Positions 43,641-51,591 of a stretch of 64,000 nucleotides of DNA are shown here, in pieces. Position numbers and translations under genes: made by a program. Position 1 is the stretch's first letter, and every line of letters begins with the position of its first letter. The DNA lies in the NCBI GenBank assembly GCA_027459505.1, contig DAIDIE010000043.1:1-64000 (forward strand). Reading direction: 5' to 3'. The stretch is from Acidobacteriota bacterium. GTDB taxonomy: Bacteria; Acidobacteriota; Terriglobia; Terriglobales; SCQP01. The notes below the pieces were generated by a model that saw nothing but the letters and a program-made list of their open reading frames with translations, did not search any database and had not been told where the DNA came from.

Positions 43641-45265
43641 GCCGCCTCTCCGGCGGCGTTGAGATGCAGCCATTCCCGCTCCAGAATCCTGCGATCCACC
43701 TTGCCCGTGGAGGTGAGGGGCAGGCTGCTGTGCACCTCGATGCGCTGCGGCACCATGTAGACCGGCAGCCGTTGGGCACAGAAACCGCGCAACTGTGCGG
43801 GTGTCACGGCCCCCGCCACAAAGGCGTGCAGATAGGCCTCGCTGCCGCTTCCGGCCAGCAGCACCGCCGCATGTTCCACCCCAGGCGCCGCGCCAAGGGT
43901 CTGCTGCACCTCGAGCAGCGAGATGCGATAGCCGCGGCACTTGACCAGATCGTCGCGTCGCCCCAGGAACTGCAACTCGCCATGCTCATCGCCGCGCACC
44001 AAGTCGCCGGTGTTGTACCAGACCTGTGGGCTGTTGCCGGCGTCGCGGCGCTGACGGCACACCGCCCGGGTGCGTTCCGCGTCTCCCCAATAGCCGCGCA
44101 AGATCTCCCCCCGCGCCCACAAAAAGCCGGGCTCGCCCGAGCCCAGCGGTTCACCCTCCTCGTCGCCGATGCGCAGTTCAAACCCCGGACAGGCCTGCCC
44201 GATGGGTAATGGTTCGGGGACGGCCTCCGCCGAGGCGGGCAACTCGTACCAGGTACACACGTTGGTTTCGGTAGGTCCATAAAGGTTGGCCAACCGCGCC
44301 TGTGGCAGCAGCCGCCGCCATTGCCGCAGCGCCTGCGACGGGAACACCTCGCCGGCGAACAGCAGCACTCGCCAGTGCTCGGCTCTCCACCCTGGCCGCT
44401 GCGCGATGACCGGCAGCATCTGCACCAGCGCCGACGGCACCGAGTACCAGACACTGATGCGCCGATCATGGATCCAGTTGAGGACCGCCGCCGGGAACGG
44501 CGCCCAGAGGCGGTCCAGCAGTTCCAGCCGCGCTCCGCTGCTCAGCGTGGCGAAGACATCGAAAATCGACAGATCAAAGTGAAACGGAGCGTGGCTCGCC
44601 ACCCGGTCCTCCGCGCTCAAGGCAAATTCCTGGGCCGCCCAACCAATAAAGTTCAGCGCATGCCGGTGGGAGAGCATCACGCCCTTGGGCGTTCCGGTCG
44701 AACCGGAGGTGTAGAGCACGTAGGCAACGTCTTCTCCGAGGCGGCGGGCGGGCGCCAGGCGAAGCCCATTGCCAATCACCTCCTCCCACCCGTAAAGGGG
44801 TAACTGTGGATCGGCGGTCGCAGCGGCCTCAGGGGCCTCTGCCGGGCCGGGGCTCAGCCTGGGCGCCGCAATCAGGCAGCGGAGAGAAGGCAACGCCGCC
44901 AGCTCCCTCCGTGCCGCCAGCAACAGGCCCTCCTCCCCCAACAGCAGGCGCAGGCCACAGTCGGCCGCCAGGCGTGTGATACGCGCGGTGGGCGCGGTGG
45001 GGTCCAGCGGCACATAAATCGCGCCGGCGCGCAGAATGGCCAACATCGCGACCACGGCCTCCGTGCGCTTGCGCATCCAGAAGCCGACGCGCTCGCCAGC
45101 TCCGGCGCCCTGCGCCTGCAGCCAGGCCGCAAGCCGCTCACTTTGCTCCCAGAGTGCCTGGTAGCTGAGCGTGGCGCCGTCGCCGCTGGACTGCGCCACC
45201 GCCGTCCGCTCCGGGAAGCGGCGCACCGCTTCCGCAACCGCATCATGCAAGAGTTGTACTGGCAT
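43637..45265 (-). CDS. Stand-alone amino-acid adenylating enzyme, predicted L-prolyl-AMP ligase (PltF/RedM-like)
   Basis: 542 residues with core motifs A3 ('YVLYTSGSTGTPKGVMLSH'), A5 ('LANLYGPTETNVCTWYELP'), A7 ('VWYNTGDLVRGDEHGELQFL'), A8 ('GRRDDLVKCRGYRISLLEVQ') and A10 Lys ('TSTGKVDRR'). There is no carrier or condensation domain, so it loads a partner in trans. Aligning by eye to GrsA, the ten specificity positions read D-L-F-Y-L-A-L-V-C-K. As I recall, prolyl ligases of the PltF/RedM type share this code or differ at one site. 'HAPFHFDLSIFDVF' is also characteristic of that group. It activates an amino acid (probably L-Pro) as AMP ester for the carrier protein at 46678. Confidence 0.88.
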   Translation of the reverse strand: MPVQLLHDAVAEAVRRFPERTAVAQSSGDGATLSYQALWEQSERLAAWLQAQGAGAGERVGFWMRKRTEAVVAMLAILRAGAIYVPLDPTAPTARITRLAADCGLRLLLGEEGLLLAARRELAALPSLRCLIAAPRLSPGPAEAPEAAATADPQLPLYGWEEVIGNGLRLAPARRLGEDVAYVLYTSGSTGTPKGVMLSHRHALNFIGWAAQEFALSAEDRVASHAPFHFDLSIFDVFATLSSGARLELLDRLWAPFPAAVLNWIHDRRISVWYSVPSALVQMLPVIAQRPGWRAEHWRVLLFAGEVFPSQALRQWRRLLPQARLANLYGPTETNVCTWYELPASAEAVPEPLPIGQACPGFELRIGDEEGEPLGSGEPGFLWARGEILRGYWGDAERTRAVCRQRRDAGNSPQVWYNTGDLVRGDEHGELQFLGRRDDLVKCRGYRISLLEVQQTLGAAPGVEHAAVLLAGSGSEAYLHAFVAGAVTPAQLRGFCAQRLPVYMVPQRIEVHSSLPLTSTGKVDRRILEREWLHLNAAGEAA

Positions 45266-45293
45266 AGAGGTCCTTCAGCGCCATGGTGACCAC

Positions 45294-46460
45294 CTACCGG
45301 CTGGCCCCCACCCCCAGGTTGAGCAGCGCCTCGGCAATCAGGTTGCGCTGCATTTCCGTGCTGCCCGAGTAGATGGAGGCGGCACGCGCATCCCGCCACT
45401 CGCGCTCCAGCGGATAGGCCGTGGTGTAGCCGTTAGCGCCGTGCAGATGCAATGCCGTGGCGCTGACGAAATTCAGGCTTTCGCTGACGTAGAGCTTGGT
45501 CATTGCCGCCTGGGTGACGGCGCTGCGCCCCGCGTCCTTGAGACGCGCGAAGTTTTCCAGCAACAGCCGCGACACCTCCAGCCGCAGGCTCATTTCCGCC
45601 AATTGGTGCGCCACCGCCTCAAACTGCAGGATGGGCCGTCCAAACTGCTTGCGCTCCCGGCAATAGAGCAGCGTTTGTTGCAGCAGCCGCTGCATCGTTC
45701 CCACCGCGGGCGCCAGCAACAGCCCGCGTTCCCACTCCAGGGCATAGCGCATCACCATCCCGCCGCTGCCCGGGCTACCCAACATCTGCGTGGCTGGTAC
45801 CTCAACCTCTTCCAGCCACATCTCCGACATTGGACTGGAGTGCAGCCCCATCTTCTCCATCAAGGGCCCGATCCGGATTCCCAAATTGTTCCGCTCCACC
45901 AGGAAGGCGGAGATGGCAAACGGTCCCGCTCCCGCTGCGGTGGTGGCAAATACCAGAAACAGGTCAGCCACTGGGGCGTTGCTGATAAACGTCTTTTGTC
46001 CGGAAATAAGATAGTTTTGCCCAATTGCTTCGGCGTGGCACTGCAGACGGCTGGTGTCGGAACCGCTTCCGGGCTCGGTGAGGGCGAAAGCGCTGATGAT
46101 CTCGCCGCTGATCATGCCGGGCAGGTAGCGCTCCAGTTGCGCCGGGGTTCCGAAGTGCAGCAGCGGTGGGAGCACACTCCACAATTGCGCTCCCAGCGAC
46201 AGTAACAGCCCGTTGTCGCTGCAACCCTCCCCCAGCCCCTCCATGACCGCCACATTGGCCAGCGCCGATTGTCCCAGGCCTCCCCACTGCTCCGGCACGG
46301 TCATGGCAAACAGGCCGAAGCGCGCGCAGCGGCGCCACCCATCCCGCAAGCCCAACGGCTGCTGCTCGCGCAGCAAGCGGCCGGGTTCCAACTCCTGCGC
46401 GGCAAATTGCCGCGCTTGCTCAAACAGGCGCTGTTGCTCCTCACTCCAGCCCGCGTGCAT
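45294..46460 (-). CDS. Acyl-CoA dehydrogenase-like flavoprotein, predicted prolyl-S-carrier dehydrogenase (PltE-like)
   Basis: 388 residues, full acyl-CoA dehydrogenase fold: 'FALTEPGSGSDTSRLQCHAE' and 'GQKTFISNAPVADLFLVFA' (FAD/substrate), 'LHLHGANGYTTAYPLEREWR' and 'IYSGSTEMQRNLIA' (C-terminal). The usual catalytic Glu of IYEGT is Ser here. A Glu in 'ALEWERGLLLAPAVG' sits at the helix-G position used by isovaleryl-CoA dehydrogenase. The neighbouring prolyl ligase and free carrier make it the equivalent of PltE/RedW, which oxidises prolyl-S-carrier to pyrrolyl-2-carboxyl-S-carrier. First gene of the minus-strand cluster, 28 bp before the ligase gene. Confidence 0.85.
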   Translation of the reverse strand: MHAGWSEEQQRLFEQARQFAAQELEPGRLLREQQPLGLRDGWRRCARFGLFAMTVPEQWGGLGQSALANVAVMEGLGEGCSDNGLLLSLGAQLWSVLPPLLHFGTPAQLERYLPGMISGEIISAFALTEPGSGSDTSRLQCHAEAIGQNYLISGQKTFISNAPVADLFLVFATTAAGAGPFAISAFLVERNNLGIRIGPLMEKMGLHSSPMSEMWLEEVEVPATQMLGSPGSGGMVMRYALEWERGLLLAPAVGTMQRLLQQTLLYCRERKQFGRPILQFEAVAHQLAEMSLRLEVSRLLLENFARLKDAGRSAVTQAAMTKLYVSESLNFVSATALHLHGANGYTTAYPLEREWRDARAASIYSGSTEMQRNLIAEALLNLGVGASR

Positions 46461-46677
46461 GAGAAGTTCTCCTGCCGCCTAAGAGTTCCGCCACGCTAGG
46501 GCAGGTTCTCTGCTCTTTGAATTTGCTGCTTTCGGAGCGAGCCGCTACCCGCGCCTGAGCTCAAAGCAGCAACTTGTCTGTCTGTACCATCCCCGCTCCG
46601 CTACCCGGCTTCTAGGCCAGCAAGACTTCCCAGTCGGGATGGTTGGTAACGCGGTCAAAACCGCCGGGAGTTCCTCT

Positions 46678-46941
46678 ATGCACCAGATACTGCGCCGCTT
46701 TATTGCTCATGAACTGGTCCCAGGGTTTCCAGAGGATCAGATCGGTCTGGATGATCCCTTGTTTGAACTGATCCTTGACTCCGCCAGTGTCATGGCTTTG
46801 GTTGCCTTCATGGAGCAGGAGTTTCAGTTGCAAATTCCCGATACTGACATTGTTCCCGCCCACTTCAACACCCTGCGCTGTTTGAGCGGTTACATCGCCA
46901 GCCGGGGGGGAGGGCGGCAGCAGGCGGCCAGCGCCCCTTAG
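46678..46941 (+). CDS. Free-standing acyl/peptidyl carrier protein (PltL-like)
   Basis: 87 residues from ATG 46678 (GGGAG upstream; an ATG at 46639 is in frame but less likely). It has a four-helix carrier fold with the phosphopantetheine Ser in 'LFELILDSASVMALVAFMEQ' and 'DTDIVPAHFNTLRCLSGYIA'. The size and LDSxxV context resemble PltL/RedO rather than fatty-acid ACP (no DSLD). It is divergent from the dehydrogenase gene by 217 bp and would be the carrier loaded by the adenylation enzyme. No phosphopantetheinyl transferase is nearby. Confidence 0.87.
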   Translation: MHQILRRFIAHELVPGFPEDQIGLDDPLFELILDSASVMALVAFMEQEFQLQIPDTDIVPAHFNTLRCLSGYIASRGGGRQQAASAP

Positions 46942-47056
46942 GCCAGGAATGACCTCCGCCAGGCGTTCCGTTCTGGGCGCGGCGGTTAAAAAGCCGGGGC
47001 GCTCTGTCATGGGCGGATACGCTGCCAGTCACTCGCCCCTCTCCTCCACGAAAAAG

Positions 47057-47089
47057 AAAAAGCGCACCGGATTCCCCGGTGCGCTTTTT
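47057..47089. terminator. Strong bidirectional intrinsic terminator
   Basis: A perfect 14-bp stem (AAAAAGCGCACCGG / CCGGTGCGCTTTTT) with a 5-nt loop has A-runs and T-runs on both strands. It sits between the convergent carrier-protein gene (ends 46941) and the OmpA-like gene (ends 47110) and would terminate both. Confidence 0.9.
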
Positions 47090-47109
47090 CGTCGTCGGTC
47101 TGGAAGAAA

Positions 47110-47907
47110 CTATTGCTGCGGAACGTTGGGCTGCTGCGGAACTCCAGGCTGTGCAGCTTGTGGTTGCGCCGCTTGTCCAGCGGGGGTGCTGCTGGCGGCT
47201 GCCGCCGAGCCGGCCGGTTGAGCCAGAGAATTGGCCATCAGGCGTAGTTCCACGCGCCGGTTTTCCCGCCGTCCACGCGCCGTGCGGTTGCTCGCCACGT
47301 ATTGGTTCTTTCCCAAACCAATCAGGAAAATGCGATGCGGCGGAATGTTATTGGCTTCCAGGAAATTCACCACTGAGTCGGCGCGCCACTGGCTCAGCCG
47401 GTAATTGTAGCTTTGGGGGCCAGTGGAGTCGGTATAGCCGACAACTTCAATAATCGTGTGCGGATTCTGCTGCAGCCGGCTGGCCACATCGCGAATGACA
47501 TCACGGCTGCTGGAAGTCAGGTTGAAGCGGTTGAAGGCGAAGTGTACCGCGGCCTGGTAGTTGAGCTGGTAGTTGTCCAGGTTTGCCAAGGTGTTGCTCA
47601 GCGAGCTGATTTGACTCGATTGCTGGTTCAATTGCGAGCCCACCTGCTGCGCGGCGGCGTTAGCCTGCTGCGCTGCGCTCATCGCCTGCGACGAGCGTTG
47701 ATTGACGGCGCTCAACCCTTGCTGAATCTTCTGGTCTTCCGTCTTAATGTTATTGGTTTGCTGCGCCGTCTGGGCATCCAGTTGATTGACGTGGTCAATC
47801 AGCGGCGTGGTTTGTTTGCGCACGTAGTTCTTGGTCGTGCAACCGGCAAACAGGAGCCCGGCCATGCCCGCCACAGCAATCGGCGCTATCCCTCGCATCC
47901 GTTTCAT
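47110..47907 (-). CDS. OmpA-family peptidoglycan-associated lipoprotein
   Basis: 265 residues from ATG 47907, which has GGAGGAGG four bases upstream. Lipoprotein signal with lipobox LFAGC. Residues 30-120 form a Gln/Ala-rich coiled coil ('RSSQAMSAAQQANAAAQQVG'). The OmpA C-like domain spans about 130-235 ('FNLTSSSRDVIRDVASRLQQ', 'TIIEVVGYTDSTGPQSYNYR', 'LSQWRADSVVNFLEANNIPP', 'ASNRTARGRRENRRVELRLM') and holds the Asp and Arg that contact meso-DAP. Pro/Gln tail. It tethers the outer membrane to peptidoglycan, as Pal does. Confidence 0.93.
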   Translation of the reverse strand: MKRMRGIAPIAVAGMAGLLFAGCTTKNYVRKQTTPLIDHVNQLDAQTAQQTNNIKTEDQKIQQGLSAVNQRSSQAMSAAQQANAAAQQVGSQLNQQSSQISSLSNTLANLDNYQLNYQAAVHFAFNRFNLTSSSRDVIRDVASRLQQNPHTIIEVVGYTDSTGPQSYNYRLSQWRADSVVNFLEANNIPPHRIFLIGLGKNQYVASNRTARGRRENRRVELRLMANSLAQPAGSAAAASSTPAGQAAQPQAAQPGVPQQPNVPQQ

Positions 47908-48376
47908 AGGTCCTCCTCCACTCAACACTCTGGTGCTCTTGGAGCCAGTCGTTTGCCCAGCTCAGCGAGAGCTGGCAGCCTCAGGCTGCTAGATGATTGG
48001 CACAACGGCGGTGGCCGCGTCGGCCCCACGTTCTCTGCTTTAGGTGCGGCTCGGCTCCGGCCATGGGCCGCGCCAAGCTGCACTCAGGTTGCTAAACAGC
48101 AAACCGTGTGCCATTTGCCTCCCCCGCCGCCCGCGCACCCCCACGGATGGCATAGATGCTTGCTTATCAAAGGTTTGCCGTTTCCCGCGGCAATTGCTCG
48201 CGCTTGGAGTGCGGAGGCGTGAAAGAGTAAAATTTTCCTGTTCAGGAGCTGAAGGATCGAAGCCGCGAGTCCTTGCGGGGGATGGAATCGCTGGTTGAGG
48301 GCCGCGATATCCCCCCGGTCCCCTTGTACATCGCATTGCCAGAGAAGCTCCTCCACCTTCTGAGCCCGCCCGTCCC
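47908..48376. other. 469-bp intergenic region with two adjacent hairpins
   Basis: No gene is supported. Near its left end are two back-to-back hairpins, CCAGCTC/GAGCTGG (47957-47975) and GCAGCC-TCA-GGCTGC (47975-47989), inside the untranslated region of the OmpA-like gene. The rest must hold divergent promoters for ompA-like (minus) and uvrC (plus), but no strong -35/-10 pair was recognised. Confidence 0.4.
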
Positions 48377-50335
48377 ATGGACTTGCTGACCAAAGTCGCC
48401 ACCCTGCCTTCCAACCCCGGCGTTTACCGCTATAGAAACGCCGAGGGCGTGGTGATCTACGTTGGCAAGGCCAAGAACCTTCGCCAGCGGGTGCGCAGCT
48501 ACTTTGTGAACGGTGCGCAGGAGAACGCTAAAACCGGCTCATTGCTGCGCGAGGCGGTGGATCTCGATTACATCGTCGTCGCCAATGAAGCCGAGGCGCT
48601 GGCGTTGGAAAACAATCTCATCAAGCAGCTCAAGCCGCGCTTTAATGTGTTGCTGCGCGATGACAAGACCTACCCTTACATCCGCCTCAGCCTGGAGCCA
48701 TTTCCGCGGGTTTACGTCACCCGCAAGGTGCGCAAGGACGGTTCCGAGTACTTCGGGCCCTATTTTCCGGCCAGCTTGGCCTATCGCATCGTTCACCTCA
48801 TCCACCGCAGCTTCAAGGTCCCTTCCTGTTACATCGATTTGCGCCGCAGGCATGCACGGCCCTGTCTGCAGTACCACATTCATCGCTGCCTGGGACCTTG
48901 TGTCGAGGGGCTGACCACTCCAGAGGCTTATGCGGAAGCGGTGGGGCATGTGCGGCTCTTTCTTTCAGGGAAGCATCGGGAGTTGCTGCAGCTCATTCAT
49001 GAGCGCCGGGATCAGGCGGCTGCCAGGGAGCGTTACGAAGAGGCCGCCTCCTGGCGTGATCTGGGCACCGTCATCGAAGATCTGCAGGAACGGCAAAAGA
49101 TGGCCAGCTCCTCTGAGGAGGATGCCGACGTGGTTGGCGTCCACCTCGAACAGGACCGGGCCGCAGTGAACGTCTTTCACGTCCGGCGCGGCCGTGTGGT
49201 GGACCGCAGAGAATTTTTCTGGGAGTCTTTGCCGGAGGAGACCGTTGCGGGCGCAGCTGACGGCAACTCGCCGGAAGCAGCGGATTCAGATCGTCCGGCA
49301 GGGGGCTTGCAGCCGCTCGTCGCCGAGTCATCCAGTGCTGAACTCCCTGCGTCCGAACGAAGCCCCGCGGGCGCTGCCGCCCGCTTGCTCGGGGCGGTGT
49401 TGGCGCAGCTCTACGTCGCCCAACCCTATGTGCCGCCTCGCGTAATCACTCCTGTACAGGTGGAGGATCAGGGAGCGCTGCAGCAACTCCTTTCACAGCA
49501 GCGCGGTGCAAAGGTGGAGTTCATCGTCCCACAGCGGGGTACCTGGCGTGCTCTGCAGCAGCTCGCCCAGGAAAACGCCCAGCAATCGTTTCAACAGCGC
49601 TTCCGCGTCGCTACGCCGAGCCCGACTGCGATCGCGGAGGGGCTGCAGGAAGCCTTGGAACTCCCCGTGGCGCCGCGCCGTATCGAAATGTTTGATATTT
49701 CGCACTTCCAGGGCGCCGAGACGGTTGCCTCCATGGTGGTTTGGGAAGAAGGGCGGATGAAGAAGAGCGACTACCGCAAATTCATCATCCGCGAGGTCGA
49801 GGGTATTGACGACTTCCGATCGATGCGGGAAGTCGTCACGCGCCGTTACCGGGCGCTTAAGGAACAACAGCAGCCCATGCCCGATCTCGTCATGGTGGAT
49901 GGCGGTCTTGGCCAGCTCCATGCCGCGCAGTCGGCGCTGGAGGAGTTGGGGCTCACCACGCAGCCGCTGGCCAGCCTGGCCAAGCGGGAGGAGATTCTTT
50001 ACGTTGCCGGCGATGAGGAGCCCATACTGTTGCAGCGACATTCCCCGGTTCTCCATCTCGTGCAGATGATCCGGGATGAGTCGCACCGCTTCGCAATCAG
50101 CTTTCACCGCCAACGGCGGGGTAGCAGGACGCTGCGTTCCGAACTGCTTGAAGTTCCGGGGCTGGGGCCGGCAAGTGTCCGGAACCTGCTCTCCCACTTC
50201 GGTAGCTTGGCGGCAGTAAACCAAGCCTCGCTGGAGCAGCTGCGAGAGGTGCTCAGTCAACGCCAAAGTCAGGCGCTTTGGCGTCATCTGCATGCAGACA
50301 GGGGCGCCGCGCAGACCCCGGCCGATCCCCCCTAG
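48377..50335 (+). CDS. uvrC: Excinuclease ABC subunit C (UvrC)
   Basis: 652 residues, full length. N-terminal GIY-YIG nuclease ('NPGVYRYRNAEGVVIYVGKA', 'KNLRQRVRSYF', 'LALENNLIKQLKPRFNVLLR'), a Cys cluster region ('CYIDLRRRHARPCLQYHIHR', 'CLGPCVEG'), and a UVR helical motif around 215-235 that binds UvrB. The RNase H-like endonuclease has 'IEMFDISHFQGAETVASMVV' and 'DLVMVDGGLGQLHAAQSALE' (catalytic Asp). HhH motifs lie at the C-terminus ('LLEVPGLGPASVRNLLSHFG'). It makes the dual incisions of nucleotide excision repair. An acidic linker insert of about 40 residues ('DGNSPEAADSDRPAGGLQPL') is not typical. Confidence 0.97.
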   Translation: MDLLTKVATLPSNPGVYRYRNAEGVVIYVGKAKNLRQRVRSYFVNGAQENAKTGSLLREAVDLDYIVVANEAEALALENNLIKQLKPRFNVLLRDDKTYPYIRLSLEPFPRVYVTRKVRKDGSEYFGPYFPASLAYRIVHLIHRSFKVPSCYIDLRRRHARPCLQYHIHRCLGPCVEGLTTPEAYAEAVGHVRLFLSGKHRELLQLIHERRDQAAARERYEEAASWRDLGTVIEDLQERQKMASSSEEDADVVGVHLEQDRAAVNVFHVRRGRVVDRREFFWESLPEETVAGAADGNSPEAADSDRPAGGLQPLVAESSSAELPASERSPAGAAARLLGAVLAQLYVAQPYVPPRVITPVQVEDQGALQQLLSQQRGAKVEFIVPQRGTWRALQQLAQENAQQSFQQRFRVATPSPTAIAEGLQEALELPVAPRRIEMFDISHFQGAETVASMVVWEEGRMKKSDYRKFIIREVEGIDDFRSMREVVTRRYRALKEQQQPMPDLVMVDGGLGQLHAAQSALEELGLTTQPLASLAKREEILYVAGDEEPILLQRHSPVLHLVQMIRDESHRFAISFHRQRRGSRTLRSELLEVPGLGPASVRNLLSHFGSLAAVNQASLEQLREVLSQRQSQALWRHLHADRGAAQTPADPP

Positions 50336-50559
50336 AGCACTCTTAACGAATCCCAGGCGTTCCAAGACAAACCTCGCGGCGGCATCGACACCGGTTCAGT
50401 GGATGTGGGGCGAGGATGGTTCAGTTTCAGTTTAAGTGCCTAAGGCCTCCCCTCTGCGGCAAATAGCATCTAGAATCATCAGAGAGGTGGTTTGCAATCC
50501 GGTTGGACCGGGTGCTAGCATCGCAGCCTGAAGGTTCCGGCTGCAAAGGAGAAGAAGGT

Positions 50560-50859
50560 ATGAGCGAGTCCAAAGGCTTGTGGTTTATGGCGGGTCTGGG
50601 CGTAGGCGCTGCCGTGGCGCTGCTGTTTGCCCCCCGGTCCGGGGAAGAGACCCGGCAGATGCTGAGCGAAAAGGCCGGCGAGGGTCGCGAGGTGCTGGGC
50701 CGTAAGGCTGAAGAGTACCGCCAGCAGGCAATCGCTTATATGGATCGCGGGCGTGAAGTCTTCAATCGTCAGGTCGATCAGTTTCAGGCCGCAGTGGATG
50801 CCGGCAAGCAGGCTTTCAAAGAGTCCAGCAGCGGCACTGGTTCCGAGCCGCTGCGTTAA
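50560..50859 (+). CDS. YtxH-domain protein
   Basis: 99 residues from ATG 50560 (AAGGAGAAG upstream). 'LWFMAGLGVGAAVALLFAPR' followed by 'SGEETRQMLSEKAGEGREVL' is the YtxH/DUF883-like signature: one short membrane segment, then an amphipathic helical tail. Such small proteins are associated with general stress in Gram-positives and are common next to DUF948 proteins, as here (next gene). Function unclear. Confidence 0.85.
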   Translation: MSESKGLWFMAGLGVGAAVALLFAPRSGEETRQMLSEKAGEGREVLGRKAEEYRQQAIAYMDRGREVFNRQVDQFQAAVDAGKQAFKESSSGTGSEPLR

Positions 50860-50972
50860 ACGGACGAAACTGTGCCGCAGCCATTCCCCAGGGAGTGACT
50901 GCGGCTCTGTCGTCCGCCGATATTACTTATCCAGACGGGAGGGCCGCCTGCCGTCGGAAGTTCCGCACTGAT

Positions 50973-51494
50973 ATGAACATCACCTTGGAAGTGCTAATCA
51001 CGATCTTCATCTGCATCGCCACCGCCGCGATTGTGTGGCAGAGCATCATCCTGTTCAGCATGGCCAAGGTAGTTAAGCGGGTCGCCGGTCGCGCCGAGGG
51101 TGTCATTTCCGAGGCGGAGAAGCGTTTGCCCGGCCTGCTGGACGAGGCGCAGATTCTCATGACGGAATCGCGTGTCCGTCTCGACGTGGTCACCAGTAAC
51201 CTCGCTGACATCAGTACAATCGTCCGCAACCAGGCGGAGCGCGTTGACGCGCTGGTTACCGATGTCACCGACCGGGCGCGCCTTCAGGTGGTTCGCTTTG
51301 ATGAGGCAATCGGCAACGTTTTCGCCCGGATAGCCGGGACCCGGGAGACGGTGCAGCGAGGAGTGTTGCGGCCTATTCGTGACGTCAACGCGGTGCTGCA
51401 TGGCGTGCGGACCGGGCTGGAGTTTTTCCTCAACCGCAGGACTGCGCAGGCACGCACGTTCAGCGGCAGCCCCGAAGAAGAGATGTTTATCTAG
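50973..51494 (+). CDS. DUF948-like membrane-anchored coiled-coil protein
   Basis: 173 residues from ATG 50973. One N-terminal TM helix ('EVLITIFICIATAAIVWQSI'), then a long amphipathic helix ('LDVVTSNLADISTIVRNQAE', 'RVDALVTDVTDRARLQVVRF'), like DUF948/YoxC proteins that also occur next to YtxH genes. Ends in a Phe-Leu-Asn-Arg motif and an acidic tail. Likely forms a membrane-linked helical bundle; no catalytic residues seen. Possibly in an operon with YtxH, 113 bp upstream. Confidence 0.75.
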   Translation: MNITLEVLITIFICIATAAIVWQSIILFSMAKVVKRVAGRAEGVISEAEKRLPGLLDEAQILMTESRVRLDVVTSNLADISTIVRNQAERVDALVTDVTDRARLQVVRFDEAIGNVFARIAGTRETVQRGVLRPIRDVNAVLHGVRTGLEFFLNRRTAQARTFSGSPEEEMFI

Positions 51495-51591
51495 CCGAGG
51501 GTGATGGGAGCTGTCTTCCGGCCACCTCTGAACGAGACAGGTGCTTTCGACGCTTTCTGGATCGGGTGGGTCTGGAACTGGTGTCTGATCA

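Noticed and set aside
46461-46677. Riboswitch between the carrier protein and dehydrogenase genes
   Set aside because: No known riboswitch core or strong structure was found; treated as an ordinary divergent promoter region.
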